Shown: one piece after another, positions 16,252 through 26,946 of the stretch
How the letters are laid out: every line of letters begins with the position of its first letter
Position numbering within the stretch: the first letter of the stretch is position 1
Assembly (NCBI RefSeq): GCF_001417735.1
Contig: NZ_BBUZ01000050.1
Span: 1-64,000, forward strand
Direction: 5' to 3'
Length of the DNA: 64,000 bases
Origin: Streptomyces sp. NBRC 110028
Lineage (GTDB): Bacteria; Actinomycetota; Actinomycetes; Streptomycetales; Streptomycetaceae
Program-made: the position numbers and the translations under genes
Notes under the pieces: generated by a model
The model's input: only the letters and a program-made list of their open reading frames with translations
Databases searched by the model: none
Told to the model about the DNA's origin: nothing

Positions 16252-19200
16252 ATGAATTCGATCTATCAGCCCGCCCCGCGACATGAGGCGGGCGGAGGGG
16301 GACATATAACGTTGTCTGGGTTATCCAGAACAAGACGCAGACTGTCCATTGCTTTAGGCACTGTGCTGCTGACCACTAGCGGCACGGCCATAGCGATCGT
16401 CCCGACGGCGGACGCCGCCCCGTCGGCAACCGACAGGGCATCTGCCCGCGCCGCGGACCCGAGCGAGGCCAAGGTCCGCGCAGCCGATTTCGAGTGGGCG
16501 GTCAAACACAGTAAGAGCGGCATCCCCTGGGCCCTGACTCAGGCGAAGAACACGGGGAAGAAGAAGCTCGTCTCCGACGAGACCACGGCGACATCCATCA
16601 CCCATGCGAACCCCGACGGCACGCTCACCTCCGAGCTCACCGCCGGTCCGGCCCGCATTCAGCAGGACGGCCGGTGGGTGGACGTGAATGCCAGGCTGAC
16701 GACGGCCGCGGACGGCAGAGTGAAGGCGAAAGCGCACCCGAATGGGCTGGAGCTCAGTGGCGGGGGCGGCACGCCCATGAAGTCGTTGAAGGCCGCCGAT
16801 GAGGCCACGGCCCGCGACCCTGGTCACTCTCGGTGAGGGCACCGAGCAGGTCACCCTGCAGTGGAAGGGCGGCCTGCCCAAACCCGACCTGGATGGCACC
16901 CGTGCCACCTACAGGGATGCGCTGCCCGGCACCGATGTGATCGTCGAGGCCACCCGCACCGGCTTCGAACAGTACGTGAAGCTGGACCAGCGCCCCACCG
17001 ACGCCTACAGCTACACGATGCCGCTGAAAGCCAAGGGCTTGAAAGCCGCTGCGCGGACGGACGGCTCTGTTCTCTTCACCGACGCGAAGACGGGCGCTGA
17101 GCGGGCCGTAATGCCCGCTCCGGTGATGTGGGACGCGTCCGTGGACAAGGTGTCGGGCAAGCATGAAAACCGGCACCCGGTGAACATGAAGGTGGTCGAC
17201 AGGGGCAACGGCGACGTCGACCTTGTTGTCACCCCCGACAGGGCCTGGCTGGCAGACCCGGCGACCCAGTACCCGGTCACCGTCGACCCCTCGACGGCAA
17301 ACCTGACGAACGTCTTCGATACCTACGTTCAGCAGGGCGAGACCGGGGACCTGTCCACCGACGTCGAGCTGGACTTCGGCAACCCCGGCACCACCAACAG
17401 CGATGGCACGCCGCGTACCGCCAGGTCGTTCATCACCTGGAACACCGCGGCGTTCAAGGACGCCTTGGTCACGAACGCGGACGTCAGCCTGTGGAACTTC
17501 CACTCCGGCAACGACGACTGCAAGGCGTACGATTGGACCATCTGGGACACCACCGCCTCCTCCACCGCCTCGCGGTGGACGAAACAGCCGACATGGCAAC
17601 GGCAGTACCACTCGTCCACCCAGACCAAGGGCAACTCTGCCTGCACCAACGCCCCAGACGGCTGGATCAGCGCGGACGTCACGACTCTGGTGCAGAGTTG
17701 GTCCTCTGCTCTGGACGGCAAGGGCCACATGGGGCTGCGCGCGGCCACGGACGACGTCAAGGCATGGAAGCGCGTCAACTCCGCTAACGCCACGTCCAAC
17801 CCGCCGAAGCTGAACGTCACCTGGAACTACCGCCCTGGGGACGGCACCGCGCAGCAGGGCCGGCCCGCCCTTCAAGTCCTACGCTGGGTTGTGGGCCGTG
17901 AACACCACCACCCCCACTCTGCGGGACAAGTTCTCGGATGCGGACGGTGACACCGTCAATGGCACCTTCCAGGTCTACGACGCGGCGACGAACAAGCCCA
18001 TCACCACCCCGGCCGGAGAGGGCTTGATCGTCTCCGAGTTCGTCAAGCCCGGCGAGTGGGCGAGCGTGAAGGTGCCGGCCGGGCAACTGGTCGACGGCAA
18101 GACGTACAAGTTCCGGACGAACGCCTACGACGGTACCCACTACAACCTGAACTTTTCGCCGTGGCGGGAGTTCGTCGTGGACACTACCGCCCCCGGTGTG
18201 CCGAAGAGCGTCGTGTCGGAAACGTACCCGGAGAACCTGCCGGGCGGTGCCGTGGGGGAGCAGGGCCGGTTCGACATCGATACCGGCGTCGATGACGCCC
18301 GCGACGTGGAGTACCGGATCGGGCCGGCCGACACTGACGACGACGGTAACAGCGGTAACACCAGCACTGATGGATGGCAGCGCACCCCGACGACCAACAA
18401 CGGCTTCGCCGCCAAGGCCTCGTTCTACGCCGCCCCTGCCGACGACGGCAACCATCAGGCGGAGGTGCGGTCAGTAGACCGGGCAGACAACACGGGCGCG
18501 ACCCGCGTCTACGGCTTCGCGTCGCCGAGACGCACCGACACGGGCCGCGCCAAGAAGATCGATATCAACCTTCCCAAGCCGAACATCGGCGCGACCGCTC
18601 CCGGGTATCACGATGAGCCGCAGCCCGCGTGGGATTGGGCCACCGTGCAGCAAAACGGCATGGTCAGGGGCGGCAAGCCGCAGGTGTACCGCAGTACCGG
18701 TCCGAAGAGCCGTTCAACGGTGACATTGAAGCCGCTGGCGGAGTTGAAGCGCAGTCCGGAGGATGCGGCGAGGGCACGGCGGCAGTTGCGACTGCCCGAA
18801 TACCCGGACCCGATCATCACGGGCGGTTGGTGTGACCCGACGCTGGTGAACATCAAGGCACAGATGACGCGGACGGAGGCGTGTCTGCCGACACAGGTGA
18901 CCTTTGAGGTTACGGATCTGGCGTCCCAGCCGCCGAAGGTGTACCAGCAGATGTTCGACGTGCTGTACATGCTGAAGACCGATCCGGAGAGTAACAAGAT
19001 CAAGACGTGGATGCAGATCGACCCGAGGGATTGGGCGATCCCTGCACCCAAGCTGCCGTTCCCCGGCGGAGCGAACGGGATGATTCTGCTTGACGTCCAG
19101 TCGTGGTGCCAGTCCGACGGCTGCGACAAGCAGGCCCAGGACTGGGACTTCTACGGAGGTCGGTCCAGGTGGAGCGGCAACCAGGACCAGCACATCATCA

Positions 19201-20072
19201 CCGGAGTCGCCGACTTCGAGTGGAACGGCAGCGTCAACAACTCCTCTGGGAGCAAGGACAAGGACCTCTCCAGGAAACTTCCACTGCGGTGGTGGATGGA
19301 CTGGGGTACGACTATTCCGGGTGTCCCTGATCCGACTGGCGAGGACGAGATAGTGTCGCCGCCAACGGTGGCCCGCTGCGACAAGGTGATATCTGGCAAG
19401 GACCCGGGGTGTGTGCTCCCGTCGTACAAGCCGGGGTACACCATCAACTCCGAGGCGTTCCCGGGCGCGGCGGCGCACATCTGGCTGATCCAGAACAAGC
19501 ACGCGAAGAAGCTGGGCAAATCCCCGCAGACGCCGCTGCACTATCTGCCGTCCAAGGCGCGCAACGCACCCAGCCAAGAGCCGGAGAACAAGTTGGACAA
19601 CGGCAAGCCGGGGAACCGTAAGGCGGTGTGCGGGCGCGCGTTCCGCAAGCACAACGACACCGCCACGATCGCGACCCCCAACGGCAACCCCGACCCGATC
19701 TCGTGTGACGAGTTCCCGTTCGCGGCGACATACGAGTCTCCCGGATTCCCTGCGGCCGACGGCGGCCTGAACCCGGCCAAGAACTCCGACTACGCCGGTC
19801 TGGAGTGCGTGCAGACGGTGGTGGCGAAGGGCGACGGAACGCGTGAGCACCTGTACAACGACACCACCTACGACGACCCCAAGTGGCCCGCGCTGTGCGG
19901 CCGGTCGTCGATGTCGAACTACATCAATACTCAGTCGATGCAGCCATTCGGCGTAAGCTTCGCCAAGCAGTTTCGGCTGCTGGACCACGACGAGTACTGG
20001 GTCGACCCGGCCAATGGCCGTTTCGCGGACTGCGACCCGTCCAAGGACGAGATCAAGTGCACGATGAAGTGA
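16252..20072 (+). pseudogene. Secreted DNRLRE protein with C-terminal NucA/NucB-type DNase, two frameshifts
   Basis: Three frames form one polypeptide of about 1270 residues: 16252-16836, 16799-17950 and 17840-20072. It starts with a Sec signal (RTRRRLSIALGTVLLTTSG...ADAAPSA), then a beta-rich DNRLRE-type region (VFDTYVQQGETGDLSTDVEL, SWSSALDGKGHMGLRAA), Ig/Fn3-like segments, and a C-terminal domain with the NucA/NucB hallmark SCDEFPFAATYES. Such proteins are polymorphic exported toxins; the downstream SUKH gene fits as immunity. Each frame change equals one extra base (near 16815 and 17855, both in G/C runs), so decay or consensus error is possible. An alternative TTG start lies near 16310. 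Confidence 0.75.
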
Positions 20073-20201
20073 CCGGTCGCTGCATCGTGCAGGTTCGGAT
20101 GGCCTGACCTGTGCGGTCCGGCAACGCGGGGGCACGCCCACCTGGTGGACATCGGGTAGGCGTGCCCCTCTTTCCCCTCGCCTACGTCAATGGAGGACAC
20201 G

Positions 20202-20828
20202 ATGAGCGACGTTCTGCTCGCCTGGACCGCCATCACCGACTGGCTGGCGGTGCACGCGCCCGCCTCGCACGCCACCTTACGGCCGGGCGCTGCCGTCGCA
20301 GACGTTCGATCCGCCGAGGACGCATTGGGAATGGGCCTGCCCGTCGACCTGGTGACGCTGCTGATGGTGTGCGACGGAACGGTGGATGCTTCAGCCCTTG
20401 ACCGAGACCCCGACGAGTACGACCCGGGCTTGTTCCTCGCCCAGCATCATCTGCTACCGCTTGAGGAAATCGCGCAAGTCCGGGGCCGCAGAGGGAAGAC
20501 CGACCCGTTCTGGGGCTTGTGGGTTCCGTTCGCCGTCACCGACTACTCCCTTTCCCCGTGGGGCGGCCTGGCAATCGACGTCGAAGGCCGCCTCGCCATC
20601 TTCAGCCAGGACGGCGGTGAGCCGCCGTCGGCACCGCTCACCTCTCCTGGGTACGGATCCCTCAGCGAGTTCCTGGACATTGTTGCTGAAGCCCTCACTC
20701 AAGGCACCGGCCCGTTGATGGCCGAGGCTACACCCGGGTTTCACCGGGGCGCACTGGTATGGGGGCCGTTGCCGGGCGAGGGCGCTCCATGGACGTCGGT
20801 GCACCCGGAGGACGGCTCCACAGCCTGA
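20202..20828 (+). CDS. SMI1/KNR4 (SUKH) family immunity protein
   Basis: About 208 residues with the SUKH fold signature: ADVRSAEDALGMGLPVDLVTLLMVCDG near residues 35-65, where E-ALG--LP-D---L----DG is the family motif, then LLPLEEIAQV and a C-terminal FLDIVAEAL. SUKH proteins bind and block toxins, often nucleases, of contact-dependent or secreted systems. Its place 130 bases after the NucA/NucB toxin on the same strand makes it the likely immunity partner. ATG at 20202 is chosen because GGAGG lies five bases upstream, rather than the ATG at 20190. The gene is intact. Confidence 0.85.
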   Translation: MSDVLLAWTAITDWLAVHAPASHATLRPGAAVADVRSAEDALGMGLPVDLVTLLMVCDGTVDASALDRDPDEYDPGLFLAQHHLLPLEEIAQVRGRRGKTDPFWGLWVPFAVTDYSLSPWGGLAIDVEGRLAIFSQDGGEPPSAPLTSPGYGSLSEFLDIVAEALTQGTGPLMAEATPGFHRGALVWGPLPGEGAPWTSVHPEDGSTA

Positions 20829-20908
20829 GGGCAACGCGATACGGCCATGAGGCAGACCGGGGAGCAAATAGCGAGCGATTGTCAGTCATCCCTGTCCAGC
20901 GATGACGC

Positions 20909-22166
20909 TGCCCTTGCCGGAAACCTCATCCGTGCAGGTCAAGCCGCATTCTGGTATTCGTGGAGGATGCCGCCGAGGCGATCGCGTCGACGTATGTCGA
21001 GGCGGGCTAACGTGTCCGGGTCGTCGATCGGTGGGGGGGGGCAGGGGGTGCAGAGGTCTGGCGTTGGCGATGCCCTGGTGTGGTCGGTGTCCGTTGTAGA
21101 ACTGCTCGAACTCGCGCAGGGTATGGAGTAGGTGTCGCTGGTTCCAGATCAATGTCCGGTCCAGGAGCTCGCGACGACAGGTCTGTATCCGGCGCTCCGT
21201 GATCGAGTTCATTCGTGGCATCTGGATGCCGCTGAGGACGACGTCGATCCCCGCGTCCTTGAGGACGGCATCGAAGAGGGCGGGGAACTTCCTGTCCCGG
21301 TCCCGGATCATGAACCGTGCGCGGCGGCCGAGGTCTTCGAGGTCCATGGCGAGGTTTTTCGCCGTTTGCGCTACCCAGGATGCGCTCGGATGCGCGGTGG
21401 CGCCCAGGACGCGGATCCGGCGACTGCCGTGTTCGATCACCACGAGCACGTACATCCGCATCCCCGACAGCGTGACTGTTTCCATGAAGTCACAGGCCAG
21501 CAGGGCATCAGCCTGTGCGCGAAGGAAGGTGGCCCAGGTACGGGAGTTCCGCTCGGGTGCTGGGGCGATGCCAGCCTCTTTCAAGATGTCCCAGACGGTG
21601 GACGCGTCCACTTCCACCCCCAGCACGAGCAGCTCACTGTGCAGGCGCCGGTACCCCCCAGCTCGGGTTCTCCTTCGCCAGCCGCAGCACCAGGATGCGG
21701 ATCGAGCGCACGGTGCGCGGTCGTCCCGGGCGTTTGGGTCGGCAGGAGGAGGCATGGCGGCGTGCGACGAGGTCGCGGTGCCAACGCAGTACCGTGTCGG
21801 GGCGTACGAGCAGCCGTAACCGTCGCAGGACGTGCAGGGGCAGCCGGTGCAGCAGCGCTGCCAGGTACGCCCGATCGCTGGGTGTGAACCGGATCTTGTC
21901 CTTGCCGAGTTGGCGTTCCAGCACGGTGATCTGGTGGCGCAGGGCGAGGATCTCCGCGTCCTTGTCCCGGTCGGTCATCGGCAGCAGGCGAAGCATCGCG
22001 AACGCGTTCGACACACCCAGGTAAGCCAGTCGCAGCAGCACGATCAATCATCATGACGCGCTGACAGCAGCTGCGCCAGAGCGTCGGACCGAGCGACCGC
22101 GGCCAAGATTTCGGGAACCCGAAGAAGCGGTCCCCACCAGGGCGGATGAGATTTCCGGCAAGGGCA
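20909..22166 (-). mobile_element. IS-C copy 1, rve-type insertion sequence
   Basis: Ends TGCCCTTGCCGGAAACCTCA (20909) and TGAGATTTCCGGCAAGGGCA (ending 22166) form an inverted repeat of about 23 bp with few mismatches. It carries one frameshifted transposase. Remnants of the same element lie at 177-210 and 31992-32408. Confidence 0.82.
20939..22047 (-). pseudogene. IS-C transposase, frameshifted
   Basis: The N-terminal frame (LLRLAYLGVSNAFAMLRLLP, EILALRHQITVLERQLG, RLAKENPSWG) stops making sense at a run of six G on the coding strand; the other frame continues YRRLHSELLVLGVEVDASTV with the DDE core (LLACDFMETV, MIRDRDRKF, NSITERRIQT). IS-B copies have five G at the same site, so this copy has one extra base. 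A second shift in a long G run near 21031-21040 separates the shown C-terminus from the native GGILHEYQNAA-stop (20939). Confidence 0.8.
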
Positions 22167-22216
22167 GTGGCTGTACCGGCCGTCGGCCGATCTGCCGCCC
22201 GTTGCGGCGCCGCACC

Positions 22217-23827
22217 TCAGGGCACGTGCGCGGCCGGGGGCTTCTTCCGTAGCACCTTCCCCGGCCGGTTCACCGAGAACACGCCGTCACGGAGCACTGG
22301 ACTGCCATTGACGAGGACATGGCGCACACCGCGGGCGTAGGAGAGCGGTGCCTCGTAGGTGGCGGTGTCCGTGATCGTCGCGGGGTCGAAGACCGTGATG
22401 TCGGCGACCATGCCCTCGGCCAGTGTGCCGCGGTCGGTGAGGCCGAGGCGTGCGGCAGGGAGTGCGCTCATCTTGCGCACGGCCTGTGACAGAGTGAGGA
22501 TACCGCGATCCCGCGCATACCGCGCCAGGGCGCGGGCGAAAGCTCCGAAGTGGCGCGGGTGCGGGTGTCCGCCGCCAGTCAGGTCCAGTTCCCATCCGTC
22601 GCTGACGACAGCGCTGTTCCGGTGACGCAGCACGGTCTCGACGTCGGCCTCGGACATCGCGTGGTTGACGATCCACACCTCCCCTCCGTGGCCGCGCAGC
22701 ACGTCGAGGGAGACCTCAGCAGGGTGACGACCCTCGGCGGTGGCGATCTCCCGGATGGAGGAGCCCACCCACTCCGAGTAGCGGCCCGGAACCATGGCGG
22801 CGAGGACGGTGCCCTCGGGAAGGAAGGTGCGTCCGATCTTGGCGCGCAGTTCCGCGGCGATCGCCTCGCGTGTTTCCCGGTCCTCCAGTCGTGCGAGCAG
22901 CGCTTCCATGCCGCCATCCAGCGCCCAGTCGGGCAGCCGGGAGGTGAGCCGGGTCGAGGACGCCGCGTACGGGTAGACGTCGCACGCCACGTCCAGACCT
23001 TCCGCGACTGCGGAGTCGATGAGGGTGAGCGCTTCGTGCACCTTGCCGTGATTGGCCGGTCCCATCGCCTTGAGGTGTGAGATCTGCAGACGAACGCCGC
23101 TGCGGCGGGCGGTCTCGAGGGCCTCGACAACGGCCTCGATGAGGTGATCCCCCTCGTCCCGCATGTGGGTGCTGTAGAGCAGTCCAGCCCGTCGCGCCTC
23201 GGTGGCGAGCAGCACGATCTCGTCGGTGTCGGCGAACGATCCGGGGGCGTATATCAGTCCGGTGGAGAGGCCGAACACGCCCTGCTCGGCGGCTTCGGCG
23301 AGCAGCTTGTGCATGGTGGCCGTCTCTTCGGATGTCGGGGGGCGCAGCTCCGTACCGAGGGCGGCGATGCGGAGGGTCGCGTGGCCGACCAACGCCGCGA
23401 GGTTGACGCGCGGGGCGGCCGCCTCCACTTCGCGGGCGAAGCCGTCGAAGTCCTCCCACGGCATCTCGGCGCTGCTGCTGCCTCCGCGGGCGAGCGTCGT
23501 GTCGTGTTCGTGGCGCCGCGCGGGGTTGATCGGGAAGGGAGATGTGCCGCAGTTGCCGGTGACGATGGTGGTCACGCCCTGCCGGATGCAGGATTCGGCA
23601 GCGGGCGCGTCACGTATCGTGAAGTCGGCATGCGAGTGCAGGTCAATGAAGCCCGGTGTGACCACCTGGCCGGCACAGTCGATCACCTCGCGGGCGGTGG
23701 CGCCGGACGGGGCGTCGCCGACGAACACAATCCTGCCGCCCCGGACGCCGACATCCGCGCGCCGTCCGGGCGCTCCGGTGCCGTCCACGACGGTTCCCCC
23801 GACGGCGAGCACATCGAGCTCGAGCAA
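22217..23827 (-). CDS. N-acyl-D-amino-acid deacylase (D-aminoacylase)
   Basis: A 536-residue amidohydrolase that splits N-acyl-D-amino acids into D-amino acid and fatty/acetic acid in the cytoplasm. The TIM-barrel metal motif is FIDLHSHADF; TGNCGTSPFP, QISHLKAMG and SDGWELDL are family motifs, and the composite domain closes with GTLAEGMVADITVFDP and VLVNGSPVL. The TTG start at 23827 has GGAGGAG five to six bases upstream; the longer frame is a shadow. It follows a permease and a PLP enzyme in one minus-strand operon, suggesting uptake and use of D-amino acid derivatives. Length matches the family. Confidence 0.9.
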   Translation of the reverse strand: MLELDVLAVGGTVVDGTGAPGRRADVGVRGGRIVFVGDAPSGATAREVIDCAGQVVTPGFIDLHSHADFTIRDAPAAESCIRQGVTTIVTGNCGTSPFPINPARRHEHDTTLARGGSSSAEMPWEDFDGFAREVEAAAPRVNLAALVGHATLRIAALGTELRPPTSEETATMHKLLAEAAEQGVFGLSTGLIYAPGSFADTDEIVLLATEARRAGLLYSTHMRDEGDHLIEAVVEALETARRSGVRLQISHLKAMGPANHGKVHEALTLIDSAVAEGLDVACDVYPYAASSTRLTSRLPDWALDGGMEALLARLEDRETREAIAAELRAKIGRTFLPEGTVLAAMVPGRYSEWVGSSIREIATAEGRHPAEVSLDVLRGHGGEVWIVNHAMSEADVETVLRHRNSAVVSDGWELDLTGGGHPHPRHFGAFARALARYARDRGILTLSQAVRKMSALPAARLGLTDRGTLAEGMVADITVFDPATITDTATYEAPLSYARGVRHVLVNGSPVLRDGVFSVNRPGKVLRKKPPAAHVP

Positions 23828-23877
23828 CTCTTCTCCTCCATATGCGACGTGTGATGCAGGACTCGGGCAGGTGCGTC

Positions 23878-25305
23878 TCAGACCAGCAACGTCAGGATCA
23901 GGCCGTACATGACCGCGGCGGGGATGAGCACCTGCCAGCCGACCGAGAGCAGTGTCCTGAGGCGGGTGGCTTCGGCGAAGCCGAGGGCGGACATCATGTT
24001 GGGGTTGGGGAAAGGGCCGTAGGTGTCGGCTTTGGAACCCCACAGATAGGTCACAGCCCACGTGGCGGGGGTGAGCCCGATGCTGGTGCCGAGTGGACCG
24101 AACACGTTGTTCAGCAGCACCACGTGTGCCGCGGTAGCGCCCGGGACGCCCAGCCAACCGAGCAGCGCCACCGCTACGGCGAACGACAGCACCGGCAGGT
24201 CGTGCAGCTGCGGGCCGAACGAGTCCAGGAGGACGTCGTACGGCTTGAGTTCGTTGACCATCTGGAAGAACGCGGCGAGTATCCAGAACAGCAGGAAGGT
24301 CTCCACCATCCGTCCCGCGCCGCGGCATAGCGCGTCGATGGTGTCCCTCACGGACAACCCGCCGGCCATGGCGGTGACCACGGCCATCACTGGGAGGGCC
24401 AACAGGGGGAAGGCGGTGCCTCCCTTGCTCATCGTGGCGTAGGCCACCGAGACCACGAGGACTACCGAGAATGCCCAGGTGGCGCGCACGGTACGGGGCC
24501 CAGGGGCTTGCTCGTCCGCTTCGGTCAGGTCGTCTTCGTAGAAGTCGTCGCCGCCAGGTGCCGAGCGGCGCTGCACACGCGGCACGACGACTATGGAGAG
24601 CAGCAGGGACAGCAGGGCGAGGGGACCCGCGGCGACGAGGACATAGGTCCCGTACTCCACTCCGGAGGCGTCCAGGATTGCGATGTTCGCCCCGGCGAAG
24701 GGGGCCAGCGCCAGCCCCGCACAGCCGCCCAGGAACATCATGCTGGCCGTCGCTGAGCGTGTGAAACCGGCACGTGCTGTGATGGGGATGAGGATCGGTG
24801 CGGCGATCGCCAGCGCGCCGGCGAGCGTGCCGAGCGCGAAGACCAGTACCAGGCAGGACATCATCACGCCGAGTTGGATCGCCAGTTGGCTGTCCCGCCG
24901 TACGACGCGCATGACGCCGCGGACCAGGAGGTCCGCGGCTCCTGTCTGCCGCAGTACCTCCCCCAGGCCGGAGCCCAGCAGACAGATGACACCGATGACG
25001 GTCACCGTGTCACCGAGCGCGCTGCCGAGGAGGATGCCGACGTCCGTGGGCGGACGCTGCGCGAGGACGACCCCGGCCAGCAGGGAGATCACGGTGGCCA
25101 GCAGGAGATTCATGCCGCACAGCGAGAGCACCGCGTAAAGGACGATCGGGAGCAGACCCCAGATCGTCGGGGTGTGCACCAGGAAGCCGAGCACGAGCGC
25201 GGCGATCAGGCCGGCTCCCGCGATGGCGTACTGCGTGACGGTCAGCAGCGAGCGTCCGCGCCGGGGCGCGGCCGCGGCAGCGAGGGGGTTCTTGGTCATC
25301 GACAT
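23878..25305 (-). CDS. Multi-pass permease (GntP/NhaC-like ion-transporter superfamily)
   Basis: A 475-residue membrane protein with about 12 hydrophobic helices in two halves separated by an acidic cytoplasmic loop near residue 240 (DDFYEDDLTEADEQ). Paired re-entrant-like segments (FLGGCAGLALAPFAGANIAI, WLGVPGATAAHVVL) are typical of ion-coupled carboxylate transporters. It overlaps the PLP gene upstream by 10 bp and precedes D-aminoacylase by 50 bp, so the natural guess is uptake of an acylated or free D-amino acid. The substrate cannot be read from the sequence. Confidence 0.75.
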   Translation of the reverse strand: MSMTKNPLAAAAAPRRGRSLLTVTQYAIAGAGLIAALVLGFLVHTPTIWGLLPIVLYAVLSLCGMNLLLATVISLLAGVVLAQRPPTDVGILLGSALGDTVTVIGVICLLGSGLGEVLRQTGAADLLVRGVMRVVRRDSQLAIQLGVMMSCLVLVFALGTLAGALAIAAPILIPITARAGFTRSATASMMFLGGCAGLALAPFAGANIAILDASGVEYGTYVLVAAGPLALLSLLLSIVVVPRVQRRSAPGGDDFYEDDLTEADEQAPGPRTVRATWAFSVVLVVSVAYATMSKGGTAFPLLALPVMAVVTAMAGGLSVRDTIDALCRGAGRMVETFLLFWILAAFFQMVNELKPYDVLLDSFGPQLHDLPVLSFAVAVALLGWLGVPGATAAHVVLLNNVFGPLGTSIGLTPATWAVTYLWGSKADTYGPFPNPNMMSALGFAEATRLRTLLSVGWQVLIPAAVMYGLILTLLV

Positions 25306-26801
25306 GGTGCGCTCCGGACCTCGTGGTCATCGCGGTCGTTGATCGTGGGCCCTGGCGGGCTGGGGGGAGCGGTCAAGGAGACGGGTGGGCCGGCGACCGG
25401 TGTCGTGGCGTCCGGCCTACCAAGGGAGAGGAGGGCGTCCGCCTGGTCGGCGCCGCTCTCGGCGAGGATCTCCTCGAGGGACTGCTCCGGGCGGACCGTG
25501 GCGAACCGTATGGCCGGTCCCTGAGTGGTGAAGCCGTGCACGGCGGGCCGGGCGAGGCTGTTGTACGACCATGGCGTGGAGAAGTAGTAGCCGCCGGTGT
25601 CGTGGAGCACCACGAGATCCCCCGGTTCCAGCTCGGGCAGTTCGACTCCGCGGGCCACGAGGTCACCGGCGAAGCAACATGGTCCCGCGACGTCCTGCGC
25701 ACGCGGCGTCCCGCGTTTGGGCCGCCCTTCGGCGTCGTACACCCCGACCCGCAGTGGCCATGCCTGTGGCATGAAGACGGTGCGGGTCGCGACGTGGGCT
25801 CCGGCGTGCGTCAACGCGATCCGGCGGCCGCCGGTGTCCTTGGTGTACTCCACGACCGCGGCGATGAAGCCATTCTTGGCCACGAGCGAGCGCCCGAACT
25901 CCGTCACCAGCGAATACCGTCCGTCGAAGAGCCCCGGCACACTGGTCCTCAGCTGCTCGACATAGTCCGCGTAGGAAGGGCGGATCTCGTCGTCGTCGAA
26001 GTTGACCGGCAGGCCGCCGCCGATGTCCAGGCTGGTGACCTGCTGCCGACCTGCAGCGGTGTTGATCTCCTCCGCGAGTTCGTACCCAGCGCGCACCCCT
26101 TCGCCGATCAGTTCCAGGGAACATCCCTGTGATCCCACGTGCACATGCACTCGGGTGAGCCAGGAGCGCGCGGCGAACGCGTCGAGGATGCGCCGCCGGG
26201 CTCCGGTGTCCTGTAGCGGAACACCGAACTTGGAGCTCAGCGACGCGGTGCTCATGGCGTCGATCGACCCGGCGCCGACCTGCGGGTTGATCCGCAAACC
26301 GCACACCGAGGAGCTGTCACCTGCCGAGCGCAGTGTCCCGATCCGGTCCAGCTCGGCGAAGTTGTCGGCGTTGACCGCTACGCCCAGGGAGAGCGCGCGC
26401 GCCAGCTCGGCTTGTGTCTTGGCGGGTGAGTCCAGAACGATCCGCTCCGGCGAGAAACCCGCGGCAAGGGCTTGCGCCAGCTCACCCGGGCTGGCGACCT
26501 CGCATCCCATGCCGGACCGAGCGAGCAGCCGCAGCACGGGGACCAAGGACGCGGCCTTGGCGGCGAAGGTGTGCAGGACGGGGGCATCACCGAACGCCTC
26601 CCGCAGATCACGCACGGACTCCCGGACGCCGTCGGCGTCGAAGAAGCCCGCGACCAGGTGATCGGCACCGATCAGACCTGCGCGGACCGCTTCGCGGACG
26701 ACCCCGTCGCGCCGGCCGGGATCGACCCGGCGGTACGTCCCGGACCCGCCCGTGCTGCTGACTCGTCCTTTCCCGCTGTTCTTGTCGTCGTGCGCATACA
26801 T
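25296..26801 (-). CDS. Fold-III PLP enzyme of the diaminopimelate/ornithine decarboxylase family
   Basis: A 501-residue alanine-racemase-fold decarboxylase. HTFAAKAASLVPVL near residue 80 has the PLP Lys; VHVGSQ and DIGGGLPVNF (glycine loop binding PLP phosphate) follow; GPCCFAGDLVA corresponds to the CxxxD catalytic region and HDTGGYYF to the C-terminal Tyr region. It is more divergent than LysA and has a low-complexity C-terminal tail (TAPPSPPGPT). ATG 26801 is chosen because AGGAGG lies 12 bases upstream; a longer frame runs into the divergent promoter. It is first gene of the D-aminoacylase operon, so it may act on a D- or meso-amino acid. Confidence 0.85.
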   Translation of the reverse strand: MYAHDDKNSGKGRVSSTGGSGTYRRVDPGRRDGVVREAVRAGLIGADHLVAGFFDADGVRESVRDLREAFGDAPVLHTFAAKAASLVPVLRLLARSGMGCEVASPGELAQALAAGFSPERIVLDSPAKTQAELARALSLGVAVNADNFAELDRIGTLRSAGDSSSVCGLRINPQVGAGSIDAMSTASLSSKFGVPLQDTGARRRILDAFAARSWLTRVHVHVGSQGCSLELIGEGVRAGYELAEEINTAAGRQQVTSLDIGGGLPVNFDDDEIRPSYADYVEQLRTSVPGLFDGRYSLVTEFGRSLVAKNGFIAAVVEYTKDTGGRRIALTHAGAHVATRTVFMPQAWPLRVGVYDAEGRPKRGTPRAQDVAGPCCFAGDLVARGVELPELEPGDLVVLHDTGGYYFSTPWSYNSLARPAVHGFTTQGPAIRFATVRPEQSLEEILAESGADQADALLSLGRPDATTPVAGPPVSLTAPPSPPGPTINDRDDHEVRSAPCR

Positions 26802-26896
26802 GTCGACCGCGACCTCCTGTGAAGCACCCGTGGCATGCACCAGAGTCGAGGAAATCCACGAGAAGTCGTCACATGCGCGGGAAAACGTCACGTCCG

Positions 26897-26909
26897 CACG
26901 TTGAACGTG
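26897..26909. promoter_or_regulatory. Palindromic operator between PLP operon and AsnC regulator
   Basis: CACGTT-G-AACGTG is a perfect palindrome in the 145-bp divergent intergenic space, 38 bases before the regulator start. AsnC/Lrp proteins bind such short palindromes and typically autoregulate and control the divergent operon. A nearby ACGTCACGT at 26885-26893 may be a second half-site. Confidence 0.5.
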
Positions 26910-26946
26910 GGTAGGCGCCCAGGAATCCATGTGGTAGAGACGTGGT

